From contig NZ_CP031194.1 of assembly GCF_003344965.1 (NCBI RefSeq), positions 4,898,001 through 4,962,000 of the forward strand: DNA of 64,000 bases, read 5' to 3'. This document shows positions 43,858-51,554 of the stretch, piece by piece. The position numbers and the translations under genes are program-made. Each line of letters begins with the position of its first letter. Position 1 is the stretch's first letter. Source of the stretch: Streptomyces paludis. Its GTDB lineage: Bacteria; Actinomycetota; Actinomycetes; Streptomycetales; Streptomycetaceae. The notes under the pieces are model-generated. The model was given only the letters and a program-made list of their open reading frames with translations. It was not told the origin of the DNA and did no database searches.

Positions 43858-45522
43858 ATGAGCAGGTTCACTGACACCCTGCTGACCACCGCCCGGCGAT
43901 CCGACCGGGGCATGGTCACCGGTGAGCCTCAGCAGCCGCACCGCCGCACCTGGGCCCAGGTGCACACCCGGGCGCGCCGGGTGGCGGCGGCCCTGGCCGC
44001 GCGAGGGCTCGGCCGGGGCGGGGCGGTCGCGGTGCTGGCCGCGCGGCCCGCCGAGATCGCACCCGCCGTACAGGGCGCCTGGCTGGCCGGTGGCAGCGTC
44101 ACCATGCTGCACCAGCCCACCGCGCGCACCGACCTGGCCGAGTGGGTCCAGGACACCGTACGGGTGCTGAAGATGATCGGCGCCGAGGCCGTGCTGCTCG
44201 GCGCGGACTTCCGGCAGCTGGCCCCCGTACTCGCCGAACACGGTATTGCCCAGTACCCGTTGGACGCACTTCTCGAAGCGGCGGACCCTCCGGACGGGTT
44301 CGAGCCCGTGGCCGTCGGGGAACACGACACCGCGCTGCTCCAGCTGACCAGTGGGACGACCGCCGGCCCCAAGGCGGTACGCATCACTCATGGCAACCTC
44401 TTCGCCAACATCACGGCCATCGCGGAACACGGGCGGCTGGAGCCCGACCGCGATGTCATGGTGTCCTGGCTCCCGCTCTTCCACGACATGGGCATGGTCG
44501 CCTTCCTCACCCTGCCGATGCTGCTCGGTCTGGAGCTGGTGAAGGTCACCCCGGTCGACTTCCTCACCGACCCCTTGCTGTGGCCCACCCTGCTGAGCAA
44601 GTACGGGGGAACGATCACCGGGGCCCCCAACTTCGCCTACGCCGTGATCCGCAAGCGGCTGGCCAAGGTCACCGACCCCGCCGCCTTCGACCTCTCCCCG
44701 CTGCGGATCGCCCTCAACGGCGCCGAGCCCATAGACGACTCCGCCGTGCACGGCTTCACCGAGGCGGGCGCCCGCTTCGGACTGGACGCGGGCTGTGTGC
44801 TCGCCGCCTACGGCATGGCCGAGGCCACGCTCGCGGTGACCGCCGAGGCCCTCTCCCGGGGCCTGACGGTGGACACCGTCGACCCGAAGGTGCTGGACGC
44901 CGACAACCGGGCCGTGCCCGCCGAACCCGGCGCCTCCGCCAGGCACTTCAGCCGGCTCGGCCGTCCGCTGCCCGGATTCGAGGTGACGGCTGTCGACACG
45001 GACGGCACGTCGCTCGGCGACCGCCGTGTCGGTGAACTGCTGATCCGGGGCGAGGCCGTGACCCCCGGCTACCTCACCGAGGACGGACCGCTGCCCGCCA
45101 CGGACGAGAACGGCTGGCTGCACACCGGCGACATCGGCTATCTCGCGGACGGGGAGGTGGTGATCTGCGGCCGGCTCAAGGACGTGATCATCCTGGGCGG
45201 CCGCAATGTCTACCCCACCGACATCGAACGGCTCGTCGACTCGGTCGACGGCATCCGGGCCGGCAACACCGCCGCCGTCCGGATCGACGCGGACGGCCGA
45301 CGGGAAGGCTTCGCGGTGGTGGCCGAGTCCCCGCTGGCCGGGGACCCCGAAGCCGCGGGGGAGCTGGCCCAGCGCGTGACCACCCGGCTGTCCCGCGCCA
45401 TGGAGATCCGCCCGGCCACCGTCCACCTGATCCCGCCCGGCACCCTGCCGAAAACGCCTTCGGGCAAGGTACGCAGAGCCGAGGCGGCGACGTACTTGGC
45501 ACGGCGGGAGGAACGGACCTGA
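43858..45522 (+). CDS. Fatty acyl-AMP ligase (FAAL)-like enzyme
   Basis: A 554-residue adenylate-forming enzyme. The P-loop is LQLTSGTTAGPKAV (about 161-174). Other motifs are SWLPLFHDMGMVAFLTLPML, GTITGAPNFAYAVIRKRL, LRIALNGAEPID, AAYGMAEATLAV, HTGDIGYLADGEVVICGRLKDVIILGGRNVYPTDIE and the C-terminal lysine loop LPKTPSGKVRRAE. The HDMG, TGAPNFAYA and NGAEPI blocks favour a FAAL that loads an acyl chain on ACP rather than CoA. AGGAGGAG lies nine bases before the ATG. It is probably the last gene of the cluster and abuts the convergent 45523 gene. Confidence 0.88.
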   Translation: MSRFTDTLLTTARRSDRGMVTGEPQQPHRRTWAQVHTRARRVAAALAARGLGRGGAVAVLAARPAEIAPAVQGAWLAGGSVTMLHQPTARTDLAEWVQDTVRVLKMIGAEAVLLGADFRQLAPVLAEHGIAQYPLDALLEAADPPDGFEPVAVGEHDTALLQLTSGTTAGPKAVRITHGNLFANITAIAEHGRLEPDRDVMVSWLPLFHDMGMVAFLTLPMLLGLELVKVTPVDFLTDPLLWPTLLSKYGGTITGAPNFAYAVIRKRLAKVTDPAAFDLSPLRIALNGAEPIDDSAVHGFTEAGARFGLDAGCVLAAYGMAEATLAVTAEALSRGLTVDTVDPKVLDADNRAVPAEPGASARHFSRLGRPLPGFEVTAVDTDGTSLGDRRVGELLIRGEAVTPGYLTEDGPLPATDENGWLHTGDIGYLADGEVVICGRLKDVIILGGRNVYPTDIERLVDSVDGIRAGNTAAVRIDADGRREGFAVVAESPLAGDPEAAGELAQRVTTRLSRAMEIRPATVHLIPPGTLPKTPSGKVRRAEAATYLARREERT

Positions 45523-45774
45523 TCAGGGCAGCCGGCGTCCGCGTCCGAAGACGCGCGGGACTTGGTGGAGGCGGATGGTGATGTGTACGGGGTCGCGGTG
45601 GCAGTAGCAGGTGTAGGAGTACGTCTCCTCGGGTTCGACCGGTGGGGGCGGTGGCCGGTCGCCCTCGTCCTGGCCGGAGTTGGCGGCGTACAGGATGCCG
45701 AGGATGAGTACGGTGAAGCTGATGGCGAGCGCGGTGACGCCCCAGAAGGTCTGTTCGTCCACGGCGGCGGTCAT
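45523..45774 (-). CDS. Small membrane protein of the whiJ/abaA-like locus
   Basis: An 83-residue protein with one membrane helix (about 10-32, FWGVTALAISFTVLILGILYAA), then a Pro-rich stretch and TYSYTCYCHRDPVHITIRLHQVPRVFGRGRRLP with two cysteines. The family is not recognised. GTG 45792 is an in-frame alternative overlapping the upstream stop (GTGA), which would add six residues and suggests coupling to the ATPase-like gene. Confidence 0.6.
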   Translation of the reverse strand: MTAAVDEQTFWGVTALAISFTVLILGILYAANSGQDEGDRPPPPPVEPEETYSYTCYCHRDPVHITIRLHQVPRVFGRGRRLP

Positions 45775-45788
45775 CGTGGCCACCGTGG

Positions 45789-46232
45789 TCACGGTGCCGT
45801 CGGCGGCTTGAGGTCGATCTCCGCGTAGACGGTCTTGCCGACGGTGCGGGACTCGGTGCCCCAGCGGTCGGTGATCTGTACGACGAGCGGGAGCCCGCGC
45901 CCGAAGCATTCACCGTCGTCGGCGGCCCGCAGGGTGGGGAGGCGTTCGCCGCGCGGGTCGCTGACCTCGATACGGAAGAGGGCCGGCCGCAGCAGGATGG
46001 CGACCTGGAAGAGCCGGTCCCGCAGACATCCGTGCAGCAGCGCGTTCGTACCGAGTTCGCTGACGACGAGACCGGTGGCCCAGGCGAGTTCGGGACGTCC
46101 CCACTCCGTGATCAGCCGCGCCGCGCGGTGACGGGCGAGCGTCACACTGCCCGGCACGGGCGTGTAGTTCAGCCGGTCCTCCCGCAACATGCCTTCCGGC
46201 AGCGGCAGATGGGCTTCATGGGTCGAGGTCAT
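45789..46232 (-). CDS. HATPase_c regulatory protein (anti-sigma kinase-like)
   Basis: A 147-residue GHKL ATP-binding protein of the SpoIIAB/RsbW-like group common in Streptomyces. The N-box is VVSELGTNALLHG, the G1 motif DPRGERLP and the G2 motif GRGLPLVVQITDRWG. ATG 46232 has GGAGGC at eight bases; GTG 46238 would be too close. It is divergent from an Scr1-type HTH gene, the classic abaA/whiJ arrangement. Confidence 0.87.
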   Translation of the reverse strand: MTSTHEAHLPLPEGMLREDRLNYTPVPGSVTLARHRAARLITEWGRPELAWATGLVVSELGTNALLHGCLRDRLFQVAILLRPALFRIEVSDPRGERLPTLRAADDGECFGRGLPLVVQITDRWGTESRTVGKTVYAEIDLKPPTAP

Positions 46233-46408
46233 GGACACGCGCCTCCGTGCGTGGTCGGGGGACTGCCGGGCCGGCGGTGGCGATACCGCGCCGTGTCATG
46301 CGTCTGGTTGTGCGCAGCGCGGCGCGGTGCACTTCCGCCAGGTGGCTCCGCTGTGCGAGCGGTTACGTACCGAACGTAGCCGTCGAGTTGCTCTGAGCTC
46401 AAGGTGTT

Positions 46409-46424
46409 GGGGAATACGTTCCCC
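46409..46424. promoter_or_regulatory. Palindrome in the divergent HTH/ATPase intergenic region
   Basis: GGGGAATACGTTCCCC has inverted 6-bp arms around TACG. It lies 72 bp before the HTH start in the only AT-richer part of the gap, so it is a candidate operator. Confidence 0.45.
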
Positions 46425-46495
46425 GTAAGAGTGACAAGGGGTCTCGATGGGGGCTACTGCTGACACACTGTGAGTGAGTCGATGAGGAGGGTGAC

Positions 46496-47383
46496 ATGGG
46501 GAGTGCCCCGGGTTGGACGGGTGGCGGTCGAGTCTCCACAGTTCTGGGCCGCAAGCTGGGCGGCGAGCTTTACAAGCTGCGCGTTGCGGCCGGCAAGAAG
46601 CAACAGGAAGCTTCCGACGCGCTGAGCGCGACTCCGACGAAGGTCGTCAAGATGGAGAGCGGTTCGGTGCCCATGCGGGACCCGGACGTCAAGGCGCTGT
46701 GCGAGCTGTACGAGGCGGACGCCGAGGTTGTCCGGCAACTACGGGAACTGGCAAGGCGAGACCGGGAGCGCCGGAAGGTGAAGGGGTGGTGGGACGACGA
46801 ACTGACCCCCGCCAAACAGGTTGAGTACATCTCCACGGAGGACGCTGCCCTCAGTGTCCGGCAGTGGCAAATGGCCATCATTCCAGGGCTGTTTCAGACG
46901 CCCGAATACCTTCGGGCCATGGGGGTGGCTGATCTGTCCTGCGACGACCTGGACCGGATCGAGGATGTCGTCGCGACGCGTCTGAAGCGACAGGCGCGAT
47001 TGCACGGTGACGAGCCGCTCAAGATTCACGCGGTGATCTGGGAGGCTGCTCTACGGCAACTGATGGGTGGGCCAGAGGTGATGCGGGGGCAGCTCAGTCA
47101 CCTGTGCGAGTTGACGAAGCTCCCCAATGTTCAGATTCAGGTCCTGCCCTTTCGGGCAGGGGCGCATCCGTGTATCGGCGGTCCGTTCAGCATTCTTTCC
47201 TTCGCTGAGGAAGGAGCTGTCGATGTGGTCTACCAGGACACCGCACGGTCTACCATCTGGTACGAAGACCCGGCGGAAGGCGCCGACTACGCGGCACTCT
47301 TCGCTCGGGTTGCCGGGGCGAGTCTCTCGCCCTACGACTCGGTCCAGTTCATCGACAGTGTCAGCAAGGGATTGAACGAGTGA
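46496..47383 (+). CDS. Scr1/DUF5753-type helix-turn-helix regulator (whiJ-like)
   Basis: A 295-residue regulator. The HTH (about 18-75) contains LGGELYKLRVAAGKKQQEASDALSATPTKVVKMESGS, and the DUF5753 domain runs from WQMAIIPGLFQTPEYLRAM to GAHPCIGGPFSILSFAEEGAVDVVYQDT. It is the second such regulator in the window. The stop overlaps the DUF397 start (TGATG). Confidence 0.9.
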   Translation: MGSAPGWTGGGRVSTVLGRKLGGELYKLRVAAGKKQQEASDALSATPTKVVKMESGSVPMRDPDVKALCELYEADAEVVRQLRELARRDRERRKVKGWWDDELTPAKQVEYISTEDAALSVRQWQMAIIPGLFQTPEYLRAMGVADLSCDDLDRIEDVVATRLKRQARLHGDEPLKIHAVIWEAALRQLMGGPEVMRGQLSHLCELTKLPNVQIQVLPFRAGAHPCIGGPFSILSFAEEGAVDVVYQDTARSTIWYEDPAEGADYAALFARVAGASLSPYDSVQFIDSVSKGLNE

Positions 47384-47577
47384 TGTCGTTCCACTTCGTC
47401 AAGTCCAGCTACAGCCCGGACACCACCGACTGCGTCGAGGTCGCCCGTAACGTACCCGGCACCGTCGCCGTCCGGGACTCCAAGCACCAGGCCGGCCCCA
47501 TCCTCCGCCTCACCCCCACCGCCTGGCGCGCCTTCCGTGCCGGGGTTGCCGCCCCGGCCGCGAGGCTATTGCTCTGA
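47383..47577 (+). CDS. DUF397 protein
   Basis: A 64-residue partner of the preceding HTH regulator, with FVKSSYSPDTTDCVEVARN and VAVRDSKHQAGPILRLTPTAWRAF. The start overlaps the HTH stop. Its 3' end overlaps the convergent GNAT gene by 12 bp. Confidence 0.87.
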   Translation: MSFHFVKSSYSPDTTDCVEVARNVPGTVAVRDSKHQAGPILRLTPTAWRAFRAGVAAPAARLLL

Positions 47578-48054
47578 TCGGGATGATTCGCCGGGTTGAG
47601 AGGTGCTTTGCTCCTGGCGGAGGTAGCGGCGAAATCCCTGGGCGAGCGGTTGGAAGCCGCAGGCTTGGTAGAACGTGTGCGCTTCATGGCTGTCGGCCGC
47701 CAAGAGTTGGATCTTGTAACAGCCGGTGGACTCAGCGAGCCGCGCGGCGGCGTCCATCAACTGCTTGCCCACACCGAGTCGACGATGGGTGTGGGTGACC
47801 ACGACGTTCTCCACGACCAGGATCGATCGGCCGCCGCGGGTGAGGTTCGGTAGGACCGTACAGTCCGCGGTGCCTGCCAGTGTGCTGTCCAGTTCCGCGA
47901 CCAGTACGGTCCGGCCTTGCTGATGGCGGATGGCCGTCCAGATGCTTCTTGCGGAATCTGCCGACAACGGCGCGTCGTCTGGGTTCAGCTCCGCGTAGAG
48001 CGGGAGCAGTTCGCGCAGATCGGTCTCAGCGGCCGGTCGGATGGTGATCGTCAT
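47566..48054 (-). CDS. GNAT-family N-acetyltransferase
   Basis: A 162-residue acetyltransferase. The acetyl-CoA site is VVVTHTHRRLGVGKQLMDAAARLAESTG (R-R-x-G-x-G/K), followed by KIQLLAADSHEAHTFYQACGFQPLAQGFRRYL. The substrate is unknown. It lies between the DUF397 gene and a VOC fragment. Confidence 0.88.
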   Translation of the reverse strand: MTITIRPAAETDLRELLPLYAELNPDDAPLSADSARSIWTAIRHQQGRTVLVAELDSTLAGTADCTVLPNLTRGGRSILVVENVVVTHTHRRLGVGKQLMDAAARLAESTGCYKIQLLAADSHEAHTFYQACGFQPLAQGFRRYLRQEQSTSQPGESSRSEQ

Positions 48055-48310
48055 ACGCCGGAGCCTATAAACGGCCCGTGCGGGCGCGTTCTCGGGCGGT
48101 GGTCGCCCTGGAGCGTGGCGCCGAGTGTGAGCAGACGCTCGACCTCCTCGTCACGGGTGCGGTTCTGCGGCTGAAGATCCAGACGCACCCGGTTCTTCAC
48201 CGTCTTGCGGTCAGCGACTCTGATGAACAGCAAGGTGCCGGCCGCAGTTGTGACCAAGACCTCCGGATCCTTCGGAAGGTCGTCATCGGCGATGGAGCCA
48301 CCCTCACCCG
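48051..48310 (-). pseudogene. Truncated VOC/glyoxalase-like gene fragment
   Basis: The minus strand encodes DPEVLVTTAAGTLLFIRVAD then RKTVKNRVRLDLQPQNRTRDEEVERLLTLGAT, typical of the second half of a small VOC-family protein (the TVKNR.HLDL block). No start codon with the expected N-terminal half is present, and the C-terminus after LGAT diverges (QGDHRPRTRPHGPF). The upstream side runs into the repeat island, which may have replaced the rest. Confidence 0.6.
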
Positions 48311-48410
48311 ATCACGAACGGCTTCGGCCGTCCAGAGGCGGCGGGCGGTGCCAAGGGGCGCCGCCGGGGCCCCGCCCCGGTACTGCGACGGCGGGGGTCG
48401 TTGGGTGTGG

Positions 48411-48512
48411 GGCCGCCCCTCCAGCTGTGAGTGTCGCGTCTCCAGAACAGGAGTAAAGGGCGCTCCTTCGTCGCGTCGGCTGCGCCGACTCCGCTGCGCT
48501 CCGCCCTTGACA
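48411..48512 (+). repeat. Inverted-repeat island, left arm part 1
   Basis: The first 102 bp of a ~312-bp left arm, interrupted at 48512/48513 by the IS element. It pairs with the reverse complement of about 51160-51264 (shared blocks GGCCGCCCCTCC, GAGTAAAGGGCGCTCCT and CGTCGCGTCGGC). It is non-coding. Confidence 0.8.
48503..48512 (+). repeat. Target-site duplication, left copy
   Basis: GCCCTTGACA, identical to 50307-50316, directly abuts the left end of the IS element. Confidence 0.8.
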
Positions 48513-50306
48513 CAAGGCCGTGAAGTTAAGGGTTTGTGGTGGTGGTTACGGGGTGGGGTGGGGGAGGTACGGACAGAGCTCCTGGTCGTTGAGGTGGTTG
48601 TCGAGACCGATTCCTCACGGCAGGAGCTCTGTTGGACATGCAGTCTGCCACTGTGACGTATTCGCGTGCTATCACTGTCGCTCCGGGGAAGTACGCACCC
48701 GGACATCTGGGCGAATTGACGCCGTACCTGCCCTTCGCGGCTGTCGATGAGGTGTTGGAGGAGGCCGGCCGGCTGGGGCAGCGCCGGCGGGACCTGCCCA
48801 CGCGGGTGGGCGTGTACTGGGTACTCGCGCTGGCATTGTTCGGATGCGGATACCGTGCCGGGTGGAACCGGCTGACCGCGGGACTGGCCCATGTCGCGGA
48901 GGTGCCCATGCCCTCGGTGACAGCCCTGGCAGGCTTACGCCACCGGGTGGGAACCGAGCCTGTCAAAGCACTGTTCACCGCGGTCTCGGGCCCGCTCGCG
49001 ATCCCGGGCTCCACCCCGGGTTCCTTCTACCGGGGACGACGCGTCGTGGCCTTCGACGGCTGCTCGTCCATCAAAGTACGGGACCTGCCCTGCAACCGCC
49101 GCTGGCTGGAGAAAATCCGCCACGCGGTGGGCTGGGCCGGCTACCCGAGCCTGATGCTGATGACACTGGTGGAGACCGGCACCCGCAGCATCATCGGAGC
49201 CGGGTTCGGCTCCCTGCGCCACGGCGAACGCCACTACGCACACAGCCTGCTGCCTCTCCTGGACACCAGCATGCTGCTGCTCGCCGACCGCGGCTTCGAC
49301 GGAAACGACTTCCTCGCCCAGACCGACGCCACCGGCGCGGCCTTCCTCATCCGCCTCAAATCCGCCCGCAGACCAACCATCGAACAACGCCTGCCCGACG
49401 GCTCCTACCTCACCCGCCTGGGACACCTCACAGTCCGCGTCATCGAAGCGTCCATCACCACCACCTGCGCCGACGGCACCCACTGGACCAGCAACTACCG
49501 CCTGGCCACCAACCTCCTCGACGAGGGCCCCGACCCGGCAGAACGCCTCCTCGCCCTCTACCACGAACGCTGGGAGATCGAAGTCACCTACCTCGCCCTG
49601 CGCCACACCCTGATGAAAGGACGCGTCCTGTCCTCCGGCACCCCCGACGGAATCCGCCAGGAAATGTGGGCCCTGCTGACCGTCTACCAACTCCTGCGGA
49701 CCGCCATGACCGACGCCGCGGCCACCACCGGACTCGACCCCGACCGGATGAGCTTCACCCGCGCACTGGAAGCCGCCCAGCTCTCCGTCATCAACGCCAC
49801 CGGAATCACCCCCACCACCACCAGCCCCGGCCCCGACACCGGCCCCGGCACCCACAGCCCCCCGGACAGCATCCACCGCACCCTGCTCGCACACCCCCTC
49901 CCCCCACGACGGCCCCGGACCAGCACCCGCAAAGTCAAATCCCCCATCTCCCGCTACCACACAGCCCCCCAAACCGGACGCCCCGCCCGCAGCACCCCCG
50001 TCACCGAGATCACCCTCACCATCCACCACCCCGGCAACCCCGCCCCACCACCCACCACACCCCCCGCCCCACCACGCCGCCCCACCCGCCTCGACCAGAT
50101 CATCAACGCCATACACAACAACCCCGACCACACCTGGACCCCCAAAGAAATCACCCGCGCCATCAACTACCAAGGCTCCTCCGGAACCCTGGTCACCCAA
50201 CTCACCCAATGGGTCACCAAAGGCTTCCTCCACAAAATCGCCCACGGCATCTACACACCCCCACCACCCACAACCAACACCACAAACCCTTAACTTCACG
50301 GCCTTG
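48513..50306 (+). mobile_element. IS4-family insertion sequence (about 1794 bp)
   Basis: The terminal inverted repeats begin CAAGGCCGTGAAGTTAAGGG and continue TTTGTGGTG on the left; the right end reads the same inward for about 29 bp from 50306. The element carries one transposase gene and is flanked by a 10-bp direct repeat, which suits IS4-type transposition. Both ends and the target duplication are intact, so insertion looks recent. It sits in a non-coding repeat, not in a gene. Confidence 0.85.
48632..50293 (+). CDS. IS4-family DDE transposase with C-terminal extra domain
   Basis: A 553-residue transposase. The acidic residues of the DDE site appear in VVAFDGCSSIKV, MLLLADRGFDGNDF and the YHERWEIEVTYLALRHTLMKGR block (Y-x-x-R-W-x-x-E). 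After about residue 400 follows a long Pro/Thr-rich linker and a ~60-residue C-terminal domain (RLDQIINAIHNNPDHTWTPKEITRAINYQ...GFLHKIAHGIY) that looks like a winged helix. TTG 48632 has GGAG five bases upstream; ATG 48638 is the alternative. The stop lies inside the right terminal repeat. Confidence 0.9.
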   Translation: MDMQSATVTYSRAITVAPGKYAPGHLGELTPYLPFAAVDEVLEEAGRLGQRRRDLPTRVGVYWVLALALFGCGYRAGWNRLTAGLAHVAEVPMPSVTALAGLRHRVGTEPVKALFTAVSGPLAIPGSTPGSFYRGRRVVAFDGCSSIKVRDLPCNRRWLEKIRHAVGWAGYPSLMLMTLVETGTRSIIGAGFGSLRHGERHYAHSLLPLLDTSMLLLADRGFDGNDFLAQTDATGAAFLIRLKSARRPTIEQRLPDGSYLTRLGHLTVRVIEASITTTCADGTHWTSNYRLATNLLDEGPDPAERLLALYHERWEIEVTYLALRHTLMKGRVLSSGTPDGIRQEMWALLTVYQLLRTAMTDAAATTGLDPDRMSFTRALEAAQLSVINATGITPTTTSPGPDTGPGTHSPPDSIHRTLLAHPLPPRRPRTSTRKVKSPISRYHTAPQTGRPARSTPVTEITLTIHHPGNPAPPPTTPPAPPRRPTRLDQIINAIHNNPDHTWTPKEITRAINYQGSSGTLVTQLTQWVTKGFLHKIAHGIYTPPPPTTNTTNP

Positions 50307-50316
50307 GCCCTTGACA
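50307..50316 (+). repeat. Target-site duplication, right copy
   Basis: GCCCTTGACA, identical to 48503-48512, abuts the right end of the IS element. Confidence 0.8.
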
Positions 50317-50526
50317 CCTGCCCCGGAGCCGCAAGTGCAGGTGCGGGAGGGGCGGCCGGGTGGGAGGGGGTTGCCCGGGGGGCCCGCTGTCCTGCCACTC
50401 GGCTCAGGGGCTGGCGGGCCGGTGGGCCCTGCGGGGCGCGCGGCAGAGGAATGGGGTGACTCGGCCCCGTCTCAGCGGCCAACGGTCCGCTGTTGGTTGC
50501 GACTCAAGCCCCGCTGGTCACCGTTG
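50317..50526 (+). repeat. Inverted-repeat island, left arm part 2
   Basis: Continuation of the left arm after the IS element. It pairs with the reverse complement of about 50955-51160 (shared blocks TGCCACTCGGCTCAGGGGCT, GGCGGGCCGGTGGGCCCTGC and AAGCCCCGCTGGTCACCGTT). It is non-coding. Confidence 0.8.
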
Positions 50527-50545
50527 TGTGGGTTGTGGGGTTACT

Positions 50546-50675
50546 GGGACGCGGGTGGCGGCAAGTGGGCCTCTGAAGGCCGTCCATGCGTCTAGGAGGG
50601 CCGCTAACGCACCTGAGGACACATGTGCCGCCCGAGGAGCCCCCCAATAGCAAGTCAAACCGTCCCATATGGGAC
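50546..50675 (+). repeat. About 129-bp direct repeat, copy A
   Basis: Begins GGGACGCG and ends CCCATATGGGA. It shares with copy B the blocks CAAGTGGGCC, TGTGCCGCCCGAGGAG-type and CCCATATGGG. It lies in the spacer between the inverted arms and no gene is supported. Confidence 0.72.
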
Positions 50676-50751
50676 ACGTAGGCGGGAGTGGGTAGCCCGA
50701 GGGGTCGACCGGGCGGCAGGCCCCGTCCGGCGGCGCGGGAAAGTGTCCACC

Positions 50752-50880
50752 GGGACGCGTGCGGCGCCAAGTGGGCCCCCGAGGGTCGCCCATGCGCCCC
50801 GGAGTGCCGCTAATGCACCCGAGGGCACACGTGCCGCCCGAGGAGGCCCCCAACAGCTCACCAAACCGCCCCATATGGGT
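50752..50880 (+). repeat. About 129-bp direct repeat, copy B
   Basis: A same-orientation, imperfect copy of 50546-50675, offset by about 205 bp. A partial second pair (CCGGGCGGCAGGCCCCGTCCG near 50709 and CCGGGCAGCAGAACCCCGTCCG near 50914) shows that the duplicated unit is the whole ~205 bp. Confidence 0.72.
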
Positions 50881-50954
50881 CAGATTGGCAAGGGGGCGGC
50901 CCGCAGACCCGAACCGGGCAGCAGAACCCCGTCCGCCTTCCGGGCACCACAACG

Positions 50955-51264
50955 CAACGGTGACCAGCGGGGCTTGTGTCTCGGCACACAGCGGACGGTC
51001 GGCCGCTGAGCCGGTGTGGGGCCGCCCCATTCCTCTGTCGCGTAGCCCCGCAGGGCCCACCGGGCCGCCAGCCCCTGAGCCGAGTGGCAGTGCGGCGCCA
51101 CCCCTCGGGCCCCCTCCCCCCGGCCGCCCCCCCCTCTTCCGTACGCGCGCCGGAAGGGGAGGTGTCAAGGGTGAAGCGAAGCGTAATCGGCGAAGCCGAC
51201 GCGACGGAGGAGCGCCCTTTACTCCTCCCCTGGAGGCGCGACACTGGCAGGAGGAGGGGCGGCC
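50955..51264 (-). repeat. Inverted-repeat island, right arm
   Basis: A 310-bp right arm, imperfect reverse complement of 48411-48512 plus 50317-50526. A further partial same-orientation copy of its 51000-51090 part occurs at about 51379-51490. Open frames crossing this region lack homologous or typical protein features. Confidence 0.8.
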
Positions 51265-51554
51265 CGGCAGGCACCTGGCGTTCAGCGCCTCGCTCCCGTA
51301 CACCCCGGTTACCTCTCGGCACTGACCCGCACCCGACAACCCCACCGCGCCCAGCGGCGCATGAGTCACCACCAGCAGACAGCCGTCAGCCGCCGAGACG
51401 ACCCCGGCAGCCCCATTCCTCTGCCGCGCAGCCCCGCAGGGGCTCCCCGGTCGTCGGCCCGCCGGACCCTGGGCCGAGTGGTGGCACAGCGGACCTCCTC
51501 AGGCGTGGTGTGTCGCGAGACGCCTTGGTGCGGGGGCTCCCTAGGATCTCGGGC
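51265..51554. other. Gene-free leader region before 5'-nucleotidase
   Basis: Contains a partial third copy of the island repeat (about 51379-51490: CCCATTCCTCTGCCGCGCAG, then CCCCGCAGGGG and GGGCCGAGTGG). An open frame from 50976 runs through into the nucleotidase gene, but its N-terminal 190 residues are repeat-derived and not protein-like. Confidence 0.55.

Noticed and set aside
48844..50595. 583-codon open frame inside and beyond the IS element
   Set aside because: Out-of-frame shadow of the transposase gene; Pro/Arg/His-rich with no domain, caused by GC-rich codon bias.
48411..51264. Repeat island as a CRISPR array
   Set aside because: Repeats are long, imperfect, inverted or paired, without regular short spacers, and no cas gene is present.
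50976..51554. 190-residue N-terminal extension of the 5'-nucleotidase
   Set aside because: It is translated repeat-island sequence, and the true signal peptide begins at GTG 51555.
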